Source of the DNA: Mycobacteriaceae bacterium
GTDB lineage: Bacteria > Actinomycetota > Actinomycetes > Mycobacteriales > Mycobacteriaceae
Reading direction: 5' to 3'
Assembly: GCA_019245755.1 (NCBI GenBank)
Contig: JAFARC010000010.1
Location: 1 to 50,282, forward strand
DNA length: 50,282 nucleotides
Part shown: positions 18,297 to 28,387 of the stretch, piece by piece
Position numbering within the stretch: the stretch's first letter is position 1
Layout: each line of letters opens with the position of its first letter
Position numbers and translations under genes: made by a program
Notes under the pieces: model-generated
What the model was told of the DNA's origin: nothing
Databases searched by the model: none
What the model saw: only the letters and a program-made list of their open reading frames with translations

Positions 18297-21200
18297 TCAT
18301 CGCGGTTTTGCGAGCGGGAAGGGCAGCGTCTCCCTGATGTTGCGCCCGGTGATCATCATGACCACGCGGTCCACCCCCATGCCCAGGCCGCCGGTCGGCG
18401 GCATGGCGTACTCCATCGCCTGCAGGAAGTCCTCGTCGAGCTCCATCGCCTCCGGGTCGCCCCCGGCGGCGAGCAGCGACTGTTCCTGCAGGCGGCGGCG
18501 CTGCTCGACGGGGTCGGTCAGTTCGCTGTAGGCGGTGCCCAGCTCGACGCCCCAGGCCACCAGGTCCCATCGTTCGGCTAGCCCCGGCTGGTTGCGATGC
18601 GGCCTGGTCAGCGGGGATACCGACGTCGGGAAGTCCTTGTAGAACGTCGGCTGCCCGGTGTCCTCCTCCACCAATCGTTCGTAGAGCTCGAGCACGACCG
18701 CCCCGGCGTCCCACTGGGTGAGGTACCCGACACCGGCCTTGTCGGCCAGCAGACGCAGCGTTTCGAGATCCGTCTCGGCGTCGATGTGCTCGCCGAGCGC
18801 CTCGGACACGGCGCCGTGCACCGTCTTGACCGGCCAGTGACCCGAGATGTCGACCGGTTCCAGGCTGCCGGCCGGACCGGGCCGCAGCACGACCTGCTCC
18901 CCGTGGGCGGCCGCCGCGGCATTTTGGATCAGCTCACGGCAGCCATCCACCCACACCGAGTAGTCGGCGTGCGCCTGATAGGCCTCCAGCAACGTGAACT
19001 CGGGATTGTGGCTGAAGTCCACGCCCTCGTTGCGGAACGCGCGGCCCAGCTCGAACACCCGCTCCACCCCGCCGACGCACAGCCGCTTGAGGTACAGCTC
19101 CGGTGCGATGCGCAGGTACAGGGGCAGGTCGTAGGCGTTGATGTGGGTGAGAAACGGGCGGGCGTTGGCGCCGCCGTGGATCTGCTGCAGGATCGGTGTC
19201 TCGACCTCCAGGAAGCCCTTGCCCAGCAGGGTCTCCCGGATGGCCTGCAGCACCCGGCTGCGGGCGGCGATCAGCCCGCGGGCCTCGGTGTTGACCGCCA
19301 GGTCGACGTAGCGGGTCCGTAACCGCGCCTCGGGATCGGTCAGCCCCTTCCACTTGTCGGGCAGCGGCCGCAGGCATTTTCCGATCAGCCGCCAACGGGT
19401 GACGATCAGTGAACCGGTCCCGTTCTTGCTGTGTCCCATCCGGCCGGTGACCTCGATCAGGTCACCGAGGTCGACCGCGAAGTCGGCGGTGCTGAGGTTC
19501 TCCAGTGCCGAATTGTCCAGTAGCAGTTGAACTTCGCCGCTCCAGTCTCGAAGCTGTGCGAACAGCACGCCGCCGTAGTCGCGGATCCGCAGCACCCGTC
19601 CCGCCACGGTCACCGGGGTGTGGTCGTCGGCCTCCAATGCCGCCAACGCTTGCGCCACCGTGTGGCTGGGCGGCTGCGCCACCGGATAAGGGTCCACCCC
19701 CTCCTCGCGCAGCGCGGCCAGCTTGCCCATCCGCACCCGCACCTGCTCGGGCAGCCGCGCTCCGCTCTTGGCCGGTGGCCGGGCCGAATCGAGCGTCAGC
19801 TCGCCGAGGTCCGGCGCGCTGCCGTCCGCGTGCAGTATCCCGCTGGCCATCACCTTCTCCGGCACGTGCGTGTGCTGGCCGGTGTGCGGCTTGTTGCGGC
19901 GCGAGAACGGCAACACCAGGAAACCCTCGGCGATCACCGAGGCCACGCCGACCCGCGGGATCAGCCGGGCGTCTTCGTAGCAGGCGTACCGCGGCACCCA
20001 CTGCGGCTGGTATTTCATGTTGGAGCGGTACAGCGTTTCCAGCTGCCACCACCGGGAGAAGAACACCAGGAAGCCGCGCCAGAGCCGGGCCACCGGTCCG
20101 GCGCCGAGCCGGGCGCCTTCCTCGAACGCCGAGCGGAACATCGCGAAGTTCAGCGAGATCCGGGTCACCCCGACGCGCGCCGACTGCTGGCACAGCTCGC
20201 TGACCATCAGCTCGATCGTGCCGTTCGGTGACTGCGCGCAGCGGCGCATCAGGTCCAGCGACGCGCCGGTGCTGCCCCACGGCACCAGCGACAGCATCGC
20301 CACCACGTCGTCGCCGTCGACGTCGCCCCGCACCGCCTCCACCAGCAGGCAGTCACCGTCGGAGCTGTCACCGAGGCGGCCCAGCGCCATGGAGAACCCG
20401 CGCTCGGTTTCGGTGTCGCGCCACGCATCGGCGCGCTTGATCACCTGGGCCATCTCGGCGGGTGTGAGGTCGCGGTGCCGCCGGATCCGCACCGCCAGCC
20501 CGGCGCGCCGCGCCCGGGTGACGGCCTGGCGCACCCCGCGCATGTGCGGACCCGACAGCCGGAACCGGTCCGGATGCAGGATGGCCTCGTCGCCGAGCTG
20601 CAACGCGTTGAGCCCGGCCTCCCGGTAGGCGTGCGCGCCGTGCGAGCTCGCGCCCATCACGCCCGGGGCCCAGCCGTAGGCCTGGCAGAGCCTCAGCCAC
20701 GCGTCGATCGCCCAGGGCCACGCGCGTGGGTCGCCCACCGGATCGCCGCTGGCCAGGCAGACACCGACCTCGACGCGGTAGGTGATGGCCGCTTGCCCGT
20801 TTTCGGCGAACACCACCGCCTTGTCCCGCCGGGTCGCGAAGTAGCCCAGCGAGTCGTTCTTGCCCCACAGCTCCAGCAGGCCGCGGATCGCCGACTCGTC
20901 CTCACCGGTCAGCGCGTTGACGGCGCGCTGCGACTGGAACAGCACGATGGCGGCCGCGATCAGCGCCAGCGCGCCGAACAACCCCAAGACGGCGTTGACG
21001 AACACGTGCGGGCGGCCGGTGAACAGTTCCGGGTCCACGCTGGCGAAACCGATCACCCGGTTGACGGCGTACGGCAGCCGGTCCTCGCGGGCCAGCGTGC
21101 CGGGGAAGATCTCCAGCAAACCCCAGGCCACCATGATCCCGATCGCCATCCCGGCCACCAGGACGGCGGCGGCCTTGAACAGAGCGCCTCGGCGGACCTT

Positions 21201-21653
21201 GGCGTAGAACTGCTTGTACGCCAGCAGCAGAATCGCGATCGCGCCCAGGTGCAGCACCAGGCCCAGGCTTTCCCCGAACGTCTGGACCGGTGTCTCGTCG
21301 CCGGCCAGCAGATAGACCACGTTGTAGCCGACGGCGAGCAGCAGGTTGAGGACCAGCACCCACCACGCGATGCGTTTGCGCGCGAACAGCGCGCCGGCCA
21401 GCAGCGCCAGCACGAAAGCCCAGGCGAAGCTCGTGTCGGGGAAGTTGAACAGGTAATTGTCGATGAACTCGCGCGGGACCTTGATGATGTGGCGCACCAG
21501 CGGGGACACGCTCGACAGCAGCGACACCGTGGCGATGACACCCACCGTCCAGCCGGCGATCGCCGGCACCCGGGCGAAGACCGACGCCGGGCGAGTCGTG
21601 GTCACGGTCATAGGCCGCGAGGATATTCGTTCGTCCTTTGAATTAGTTGTCAC
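18297..21653 (-). CDS. lysX: Bifunctional lysylphosphatidylglycerol synthase / lysyl-tRNA synthetase
   Basis: LysX, 1118 residues. Residues about 30-260 carry several membrane segments (MprF-like flippase part), about 280-600 an MprF synthase domain ([31 protein letters not shown]), and about 660-1118 a class II lysyl-tRNA synthetase with OB-fold ([12 protein letters not shown]), motif 2 [15 protein letters not shown] and motif 3 [10 protein letters not shown]. In M. tuberculosis it charges tRNA-Lys and passes lysine to phosphatidylglycerol, giving resistance to cationic peptides. GTG 21653 is supported by a 4-bp stop/start overlap (GTGA) with the preceding DUF1844 gene; ATG 21611 is an alternative. 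Confidence 0.95.
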   Translation of the reverse strand: MTTNSKDERISSRPMTVTTTRPASVFARVPAIAGWTVGVIATVSLLSSVSPLVRHIIKVPREFIDNYLFNFPDTSFAWAFVLALLAGALFARKRIAWWVLVLNLLLAVGYNVVYLLAGDETPVQTFGESLGLVLHLGAIAILLLAYKQFYAKVRRGALFKAAAVLVAGMAIGIMVAWGLLEIFPGTLAREDRLPYAVNRVIGFASVDPELFTGRPHVFVNAVLGLFGALALIAAAIVLFQSQRAVNALTGEDESAIRGLLELWGKNDSLGYFATRRDKAVVFAENGQAAITYRVEVGVCLASGDPVGDPRAWPWAIDAWLRLCQAYGWAPGVMGASSHGAHAYREAGLNALQLGDEAILHPDRFRLSGPHMRGVRQAVTRARRAGLAVRIRRHRDLTPAEMAQVIKRADAWRDTETERGFSMALGRLGDSSDGDCLLVEAVRGDVDGDDVVAMLSLVPWGSTGASLDLMRRCAQSPNGTIELMVSELCQQSARVGVTRISLNFAMFRSAFEEGARLGAGPVARLWRGFLVFFSRWWQLETLYRSNMKYQPQWVPRYACYEDARLIPRVGVASVIAEGFLVLPFSRRNKPHTGQHTHVPEKVMASGILHADGSAPDLGELTLDSARPPAKSGARLPEQVRVRMGKLAALREEGVDPYPVAQPPSHTVAQALAALEADDHTPVTVAGRVLRIRDYGGVLFAQLRDWSGEVQLLLDNSALENLSTADFAVDLGDLIEVTGRMGHSKNGTGSLIVTRWRLIGKCLRPLPDKWKGLTDPEARLRTRYVDLAVNTEARGLIAARSRVLQAIRETLLGKGFLEVETPILQQIHGGANARPFLTHINAYDLPLYLRIAPELYLKRLCVGGVERVFELGRAFRNEGVDFSHNPEFTLLEAYQAHADYSVWVDGCRELIQNAAAAAHGEQVVLRPGPAGSLEPVDISGHWPVKTVHGAVSEALGEHIDAETDLETLRLLADKAGVGYLTQWDAGAVVLELYERLVEEDTGQPTFYKDFPTSVSPLTRPHRNQPGLAERWDLVAWGVELGTAYSELTDPVEQRRRLQEQSLLAAGGDPEAMELDEDFLQAMEYAMPPTGGLGMGVDRVVMMITGRNIRETLPFPLAKPR

Positions 21654-21985
21654 CGGACCGGCCCGGTGTATTTTTCTCCAGGGCCCTGCCCGGGTTCGTC
21701 GGGAACGGCGCTGTATTCGCGGAACGCCAGCTGCAAACTCTTCAGTCCGTCCCGCACCGGACCGGCGTGCGGGCCGAGGTATTCCGCGGACGCCGTCACC
21801 AGCCCGGCCAGCGCGGTGATGAGCCGGCGCGCCTCGTCGAGGTCGCGGTGCGGGCTCTCGCCGGGTTCCTGCGACGACAGCCCGAGCTTGTCGGCGGCGG
21901 CGCTCATCAGCATCACCGCCGCGCGGGTGATGACCTCGGCCGCGGGAATATCGGCCAGCTCACGGATGTTAGGACCGTCGGTCAT
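21650..21985 (-). CDS. DUF1844 domain protein
   Basis: A 111-residue protein with a DUF1844-type core: [20 protein letters not shown] then [19 protein letters not shown]. It forms one long helix pair; no catalytic residues are known for the family. The ATG at 21985 ([10 protein letters not shown]) is preferred over upstream codons. The stop codon overlaps the lysX GTG by 4 bp, so lysX translation is probably coupled. Function not established; linkage to membrane lipid lysylation is only positional. Confidence 0.85.
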   Translation of the reverse strand: MTDGPNIRELADIPAAEVITRAAVMLMSAAADKLGLSSQEPGESPHRDLDEARRLITALAGLVTASAEYLGPHAGPVRDGLKSLQLAFREYSAVPDEPGQGPGEKYTGPVR

Positions 21986-22084
21986 GGCTGCTAGACTGGC
22001 ATGCGCGACCGTTCCTGAGTGGTTCAGGGACAGCAAGTGGAGTCCCGCTCCCACCGTTGGCCACACCGGCTCAACGGTCCGGTC

Positions 22085-22177
22085 ACCGGCACCCCGGGTG
22101 CCGGTTCCGCGTACCGCGGGCGGCGAAAGCGCCGCGATCGGTCGGTATCGGGCCCCGCGTCACCGCGGGGCTTTTTT
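22085..22177 (+). terminator. Structured leader with intrinsic terminator before infC (attenuator)
   Basis: Three stable hairpins stand in a row in the non-coding leader between the divergent DUF1844 start and infC. They are ACCGGCACC/GGTGCCGGT (22085-22105, 3-nt loop), GCGGCG-AAAG-CGCCGC (22120-22135), and GCCCCGCG-TCAC-CGCGGGGC followed by six T (22152-22177). The last is a textbook Rho-independent terminator on the plus strand, 85 bases before the infC start. It cannot end the divergent gene, so it probably attenuates infC-rpmI-rplT, in the way L20 or ribosome-linked leaders do elsewhere. Confidence 0.8.
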
Positions 22178-22262
22178 GCTGACAGCGTGGCGCTCACCCG
22201 CTGCCCTCTGATTCGCCGGCGAACGGTCGACCTGAATATGACATCCAACCCAGGGAGGCCCC

Positions 22263-22856
22263 ATCAGCACTGAGACCCGCGTCAACGAGCGCATCCGAGT
22301 TCCCGAAGTCCGCCTCATCGGACCCGGCGGCGAGCAGGTGGGGATCGTGCGTATCGAAGACGCCCTTCGCGTCGCCGCGGACGCCGATCTCGACCTCGTC
22401 GAAGTCGCCCCCAACGCCAGGCCGCCGGTATGCAAGATCATGGACTACGGCAAATTCAAATACGAGACGGCTCAGAAGGCGCGCGAGTCTCGCCGAAACC
22501 AGCAGCAGACCGTCGTCAAGGAACAGAAGCTCCGGCCCAAGATCGACGACCACGACTATGAGACCAAGAAGGGTCACGTGATCCGCTTCCTGGAAGCCGG
22601 GTCGAAGGTCAAGGTCACGATCATGTTCCGCGGCCGTGAGCAGTCCCGGCCCGAGCTCGGCTACCGGCTCCTGCAGCGGCTGGGCGCCGACGTCGCCGAC
22701 TACGGCTTCGTCGAAACCTCCGCCAAGCAGGACGGACGCAACATGACGATGGTGCTGGCGCCGCACCGCGGCGCGAAGACCCGCGCGCGGGCGGCGCAGC
22801 AGGCCGGCGGAAACCCGAACGGCCAGCAAGACTCGACCCACCCGTCACCGAACTAG
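22263..22856 (+). CDS. infC: Translation initiation factor IF-3, AUC start
   Basis: IF-3, 197 residues, prevents 50S joining and proofreads start codons on the 30S subunit. The N-domain ([26 protein letters not shown]), linker ([16 protein letters not shown]) and C-domain ([20 protein letters not shown]) are complete. The conserved N-terminus [11 protein letters not shown] begins at ATC 22263, with GGGAGG at 22253-22258 just upstream. No ATG/GTG/TTG occurs in frame before GTG 22338, which would remove 25 conserved residues. A non-canonical AUC/AUU start is known for infC (AUU in E. coli), where IF-3 represses its own translation. rpmI, rplT and tsnR follow. Confidence 0.96.
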   Translation: MSTETRVNERIRVPEVRLIGPGGEQVGIVRIEDALRVAADADLDLVEVAPNARPPVCKIMDYGKFKYETAQKARESRRNQQQTVVKEQKLRPKIDDHDYETKKGHVIRFLEAGSKVKVTIMFRGREQSRPELGYRLLQRLGADVADYGFVETSAKQDGRNMTMVLAPHRGAKTRARAAQQAGGNPNGQQDSTHPSPN

Positions 22857-22903
22857 ACCCGTCACCGAACCAGACCCGTCAACGAACGAGAACTGAGGGA
22901 AAC

Positions 22904-23098
22904 ATGCCCAAGGCGAAGACCCACAGCGGCGCCGCCAAGCGGTTCCGGCTCACCGGGACCGGCAAGATCGTGCGCCAGAAGGCCAACCGCCGCCACCTTT
23001 TCGAGCACAAGCCCACGACGCGTACCCGGCGGCTCGCAGGCCGGACCACGGTGTCGGCTCCCGACGCCGGCCGCGTCCGCAAAATGCTGAACGGCTGA
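22904..23098 (+). CDS. rpmI: 50S ribosomal protein L35
   Basis: A 64-residue L35, highly basic, with the family pattern [20 protein letters not shown] and [14 protein letters not shown]. It is part of the late-assembled 50S subunit. The ribosome site GAGGGA precedes the ATG by 6 bases. Gene order infC-rpmI-rplT is the universal bacterial one and supports the call. Length is normal. Confidence 0.98.
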   Translation: MPKAKTHSGAAKRFRLTGTGKIVRQKANRRHLFEHKPTTRTRRLAGRTTVSAPDAGRVRKMLNG

Positions 23099-23138
23099 CC
23101 AAAACGCCCGCCCACCAACCAGAAGAGGAACACCACTC

Positions 23139-23534
23139 ATGGCCCGCGTGAAGCGCGCAGTCAATGCCCACAAGAAGCGGCGCACCATCCTGAAGGCCTC
23201 GAAGGGATACCGCGGCCAGCGGTCCCGGCTGTACCGCAAAGCCAAAGAGCAACAGCTGCATTCGCTGAACTACGCCTACCGTGACCGGCGGGCCCGCAAG
23301 GGCGAGTTCCGCAAGCTGTGGATCTCCCGGATCAATGCGGCCGCCCGCGCCAACGACATCACCTACAACCGGCTGATCCAGGGCCTCAAGGTCGCCGGCG
23401 TCGACGTGGACCGCAAGAACCTGGCCGAGATCGCGGTCAGCGACCCCGCCGCGTTCACCGCGCTGGTCGAGGTGGCCCGGGGCGCGCTGCCCGAGGACGT
23501 CAACGCGCCGTCCAACACCGGAGAGGCTGCCTGA
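23139..23534 (+). CDS. rplT: 50S ribosomal protein L20
   Basis: A 131-residue L20, the 23S rRNA-binding protein that is essential early in 50S assembly and that represses its own operon in several bacteria. The motif [19 protein letters not shown], the long basic N-terminal helix, and the [11 protein letters not shown] segment are visible. A ribosome site (GAAGAGGA) precedes ATG 23139. The reading frame is the same as that of the following tsnR, from which only its TGA (23532-23534) and a few codons separate it. Confidence 0.98.
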   Translation: MARVKRAVNAHKKRRTILKASKGYRGQRSRLYRKAKEQQLHSLNYAYRDRRARKGEFRKLWISRINAAARANDITYNRLIQGLKVAGVDVDRKNLAEIAVSDPAAFTALVEVARGALPEDVNAPSNTGEAA

Positions 23535-23537
23535 CCG

Positions 23538-24332
23538 CTGGCCGCGGCGTCGCCACTGACCGAGCGCTCGTCACGGGTCGTCGCCGCGGCGAAGCTGCAT
23601 CGCCACCTTGCCCGTGAGCGCACCGGCCGCTTCCTTGTCGAGGGCCCCAATCTGGTGGAGGCCGCATTGCGCGTCGGTGTGGTGCGCGAGCTATTCGTCA
23701 CCGACTCGGCGATGCAGCGGTTGGGTGCCGTGCTGGGCGACGCCGGCGTACCCGTGCACCGGGTGACCGATCGGGCCGCCAAGGCGCTTTCCGACACGGT
23801 CACCCCGGTCGGGCTGGTGGCCGTGTGCGAACGACACACCCGCACGCTCGACGATGTCCTGTTCCGTCGGCCGCGGCTGGTTACCGTCGCGCTCGGCGTG
23901 TCGGAGCCCGGCAACGCCGGCACCCTGATCCGGCTCGCCGACGCGATGGGCGCCGACGCGGTGGTGCTGGCCGGCCACAGCGTGGACCCCTACAACGCCA
24001 AGTGCCTGCGCGCGTCGGCGGGCAGCGTGTTCGCCGTCCCGGTGGTGATCGCGCCGGACGGGGCCGATGCTGTCGCCCGATTGGCCCGGGCCGGACTCCA
24101 GGTACTGGCCACCGTGATCGACGGCGAGACCGACCTCGACGACGCGCAGCCGATCCTGAGTCGGCCGACCGCGTGGCTGTTCGGGGCGGAGGCGCACGGC
24201 CTGCCCGACGATGTGACCGAGCTCGCCGCGCACCGGGTCAGGATCCCGATGGCCGGCCACGCCGACAGCCTCAACGTGGCCGCGGCCGCGGCGATCTGCC
24301 TGTACCAGAGTTTCCGGGCCCAGCGCCGTTAG
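23538..24332 (+). CDS. tsnR: SpoU/TrmH-family 23S rRNA (ribose-2'-O) methyltransferase
   Basis: SPOUT-class RNA methyltransferase, about 258-264 residues. Conserved: FLVEGPNLVEAAL near the N-terminus (RNA-binding L30e-like domain), then the trefoil-knot motifs SEPGNAGTLIRLADAMG, WLFGAEAHGLP and IPMAGHADSLNVAAAAAI. The frame is open from the rplT stop, but the first ATG/GTG/TTG is GTG 23655, inside the conserved VEGPNLVEAA. CTG 23538 (11 nt after GGAGAGG) or CTG 23556 (before TERSSRV) is therefore the likely start, unless the rplT TGA is read through. The orthologue is Rv1644. Confidence 0.88.
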   Translation: MAAASPLTERSSRVVAAAKLHRHLARERTGRFLVEGPNLVEAALRVGVVRELFVTDSAMQRLGAVLGDAGVPVHRVTDRAAKALSDTVTPVGLVAVCERHTRTLDDVLFRRPRLVTVALGVSEPGNAGTLIRLADAMGADAVVLAGHSVDPYNAKCLRASAGSVFAVPVVIAPDGADAVARLARAGLQVLATVIDGETDLDDAQPILSRPTAWLFGAEAHGLPDDVTELAAHRVRIPMAGHADSLNVAAAAAICLYQSFRAQRR

Positions 24333-25336
24333 GCCGCATGCCCGCGGCCCCGTGCCGGGCGCAGCCCGGCCAGCGAGAACGTGGTGTGCACGAGCGAACC
24401 GGCCCGCTCGACCAGCGTCTTGCGCCGCGGGACGTAGTGCATCGGCAGGCCGCGGCGGTCGCGCGGGGGAGCGGTGAACGCCGGCGCCTGCGGCAGCGGC
24501 GCGTCGGCCGCCTCCTTGCCCGCGGCGCGCCGGTAGGCCGCGAGCGCGCGCGGGTGCAGGCGGATCTCGTCGGGCACCACCAGAAACGCCACTTCGACGG
24601 CCTTGCCGAACAACCTGAGCAGCACCTCGTCGCCGGGCGTCCATCGCATCCCGGCCTTCTCCCGCACGACAGGGTCGAAGAGGCCGGCGGCGATCCAGCG
24701 CTGCCCGGCCACCAGCGGTTTGAAAAGCTGATCCCAGATCGGGGTCGGCATCGGCAAGAGTTTCGGCTTCGGGATGCGGATCCCGAAGATGTCCTGCGTC
24801 GCGCGGTTGATCTCCAGTTCCTCGTGGCAGACGCGGTCCCAGTACTCCTGGAATTCCTCCCAGGTGCGGGGCACCGGGCGCATGCTCATGCCGTACATCC
24901 GGTACCACTGCACGTGCTCGTCGAACAGCTGGCGCTTCTCGGCCTCGGTCAGCCCGCCGCAGAAGTATTCGGCGGTCTTGACCACGAGCATGAAGAAGGT
25001 GGCGTGCGCCCAGTAGAACGTCTCCGGATTGAGCGCGTGGTAGCGCTGGCCGGCGGCATCGACCCCCTTGATGGTGGTGTGATACCCGCGGATCTGCTGG
25101 CCGGTTTGGGCGGCGCGGTCACCGTCGTAGACCACCCCCATGATCGGATAAACGGAGCGGGTGACCCGTTGCAGAGGTTCGCGCAACAGGATCGAGTGCT
25201 CCGCTACGCCCGCCCCGAGCTGCGGATGCATGTTCTGCAGCGCCCCGATCCAGACTCCCATCATTCCGGTGCGCAGGTCGCCGAAGTACTTCCAGGTCAG
25301 GGAATCGGGGCCGAGCGCCTCGCCCGAGCGGCTCAT
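24329..25336 (-). CDS. DUF2236 (MpaB-like oxygenase) family protein, Rv1645c-like
   Basis: A 335-residue DUF2236 protein, the family of latex-clearing protein and fungal MpaB oxygenases. The conserved pattern LTWKYFGDLRTG, TVFWAHAT-like ETFYWAHATFF, EYFCGGLTEAEK and GMSMRPVPRTWEEF is present, including histidines that could hold heme b. Substrate unknown. ATG 25336 is well supported by GGGAGG 6 bases upstream (minus strand). Its last 4 bp overlap the end of tsnR on the opposite strand. A palindrome in the 184-bp divergent region may regulate it. Confidence 0.88.
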   Translation of the reverse strand: MSRSGEALGPDSLTWKYFGDLRTGMMGVWIGALQNMHPQLGAGVAEHSILLREPLQRVTRSVYPIMGVVYDGDRAAQTGQQIRGYHTTIKGVDAAGQRYHALNPETFYWAHATFFMLVVKTAEYFCGGLTEAEKRQLFDEHVQWYRMYGMSMRPVPRTWEEFQEYWDRVCHEELEINRATQDIFGIRIPKPKLLPMPTPIWDQLFKPLVAGQRWIAAGLFDPVVREKAGMRWTPGDEVLLRLFGKAVEVAFLVVPDEIRLHPRALAAYRRAAGKEAADAPLPQAPAFTAPPRDRRGLPMHYVPRRKTLVERAGSLVHTTFSLAGLRPARGRGHAA

Positions 25337-25384
25337 CGCAACCTCCCGCGCGGCAACTGATGCAGCTGCCAACACAATAATGTT

Positions 25385-25400
25385 GACAACACACGTTGTC
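25385..25400. promoter_or_regulatory. Palindrome GACAAC-N4-GTTGTC, candidate operator
   Basis: A perfect 6-bp inverted repeat with a 4-bp spacer (ACAC) stands in the divergent region between the DUF2236 gene and the adenylyl cyclase. Its flanks (TGTT before, AACA one base later) prolong the symmetry. It lies 49 bp upstream of the DUF2236 start codon, a normal position for a TetR- or GntR-type operator. No regulator gene is adjacent. Confidence 0.55.
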
Positions 25401-25508
25401 TAACACTCGACGGCGTGTCCTGCGGTCTGTTATCGACCGGCTATCCGGCCGCGGCAGCCGCGTGACCAGCGTGTTCGGCGCGAGCTTTTCCGGTGCCCCG
25501 ACGGGTTC

Positions 25509-25514
25509 TACCCT
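25509..25514 (+). promoter_or_regulatory. -10 element, leaderless start of cyclase gene
   Basis: TACCCT matches TANNNT and is followed by exactly six bases and then the GTG at 25521. There is no Shine-Dalgarno sequence. This is the layout of a leaderless mycobacterial mRNA whose first base is the start codon. Confidence 0.6.
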
Positions 25515-25520
25515 GGCGGT

Positions 25521-26432
25521 GTGAAGGTCGAGCCGTCCGGCGAGCGATCCGGCGGCCCCGGGGAAGTTGACGAGACACCGGATCATCACCTGCAGCGGCG
25601 CAAGGGTGGTTTGTCGTGGCTGACGAACACCAACCAGAACCCCGGGGTGATCGCCTTCCTTCGCCGTGCGCGGCGGGCCCTGCCGGGTGATCCGCATTTC
25701 GGGGATCGCCTGTCGGCATCGGGGCTGGGCGGGCCGGAGGCCGCCGCGCGCGCCGCGTACCGACTGTTGGGCGACCGCGACGCCGCGTCCCGCGAGGTCA
25801 GCCTGGGCGCCCTTCAGGTGTGGCACGCGGTGCGGGAACGGGTCAACGGCCGGCCCCCGCAGGAAGAAGTCACGCTGGTCTTCACCGACCTGGTTGACTT
25901 CTCGCGGTGGGCGCTCGGCGCCGGCGACGACGCCACGCTGAGGCTGCTGCGTCAGGTCGCCCAGTCCGTCGAACCGCCCCTGCTGGCGGCGGGCGGTCAG
26001 GTGGTCAAGCGCATGGGTGACGGGATCATGGCGGTGTTCCCCGACCCGGTCAGCGCCATTGCCGCCGTATGCGCCGCCCGCGATGCGCTGAGAAACATTG
26101 AGGTGGACGGCTACACACCCAAGATGCGGGTGGGTGTCCACACCGGCCGCCCACAGCGCATCGGCTCGGACTGGCTGGGTGTCGACGTCAACATCGCCGC
26201 GCGGGTGATGGAAAGCGCCGGAAAGGGCGGCTTATTGGTGACCGGCGCGACCGTCGAGCGGCTGACGCCCGAGCAGCTCGACGAGCTCGGTGTCGGCGTC
26301 AAACGGGTGCGCCGCCCGGTGTTCGCGCACCGTCCCAGCGGGATGCCCGCCGACATCACGCTGTACCGGCTGGAAACTCGCAGCCGGTTGTCAGCCCGCC
26401 GAGCGGACCGGGACGGTTCGTCGCCGGCGTAG
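25521..26432 (+). CDS. Class III adenylyl cyclase (Rv1647-like)
   Basis: A 303-residue soluble protein with a C-terminal cyclase homology domain from about residue 115. Seen: FTDLVDFSRWA with both metal aspartates (first Asp in FTD, second in RMGDGIMAVF), and the transition-state Asn and Arg in VNIAARV. It therefore looks catalytically competent. The N-terminal 110 residues resemble the regulatory segment of the mycobacterial Rv1647 group, reported to be an active adenylyl cyclase. No membrane segment. The product would be cAMP, which the universal stress protein encoded 13 kb upstream probably binds. The stop codon TAG lies inside the first unit of a tandem repeat. Confidence 0.93.
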   Translation: MKVEPSGERSGGPGEVDETPDHHLQRRKGGLSWLTNTNQNPGVIAFLRRARRALPGDPHFGDRLSASGLGGPEAAARAAYRLLGDRDAASREVSLGALQVWHAVRERVNGRPPQEEVTLVFTDLVDFSRWALGAGDDATLRLLRQVAQSVEPPLLAAGGQVVKRMGDGIMAVFPDPVSAIAAVCAARDALRNIEVDGYTPKMRVGVHTGRPQRIGSDWLGVDVNIAARVMESAGKGGLLVTGATVERLTPEQLDELGVGVKRVRRPVFAHRPSGMPADITLYRLETRSRLSARRADRDGSSPA

Positions 26433-26490
26433 TAGGGCCGTAGTAGGGCCCGTAGTAGGGCCGTAGTAGGGCCGGAGTAGGGCATAGTAG
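26428..26490 (+). repeat. 11-bp tandem repeat CGTAGTAGGGC
   Basis: Five consecutive units: 26428-26438, 26439-26450 (one extra C), 26451-26461, 26462-26472 and 26473-26483 (one T-to-G change), then a partial ATAGTAG. The array begins at the cyclase stop codon and ends directly before ATG 26491. Each unit holds TAGTAG stops and an AGGG that can serve as a ribosome site for the next gene. Confidence 0.9.

Positions 26491-28386
<1,896 letters not shown>

Positions 28387-28387
<1 letters not shown>

Noticed and set aside
26356..26490. Tandem repeat as a CRISPR array
   Set aside because: Units are 11 bp with no spacers and no cas genes nearby.
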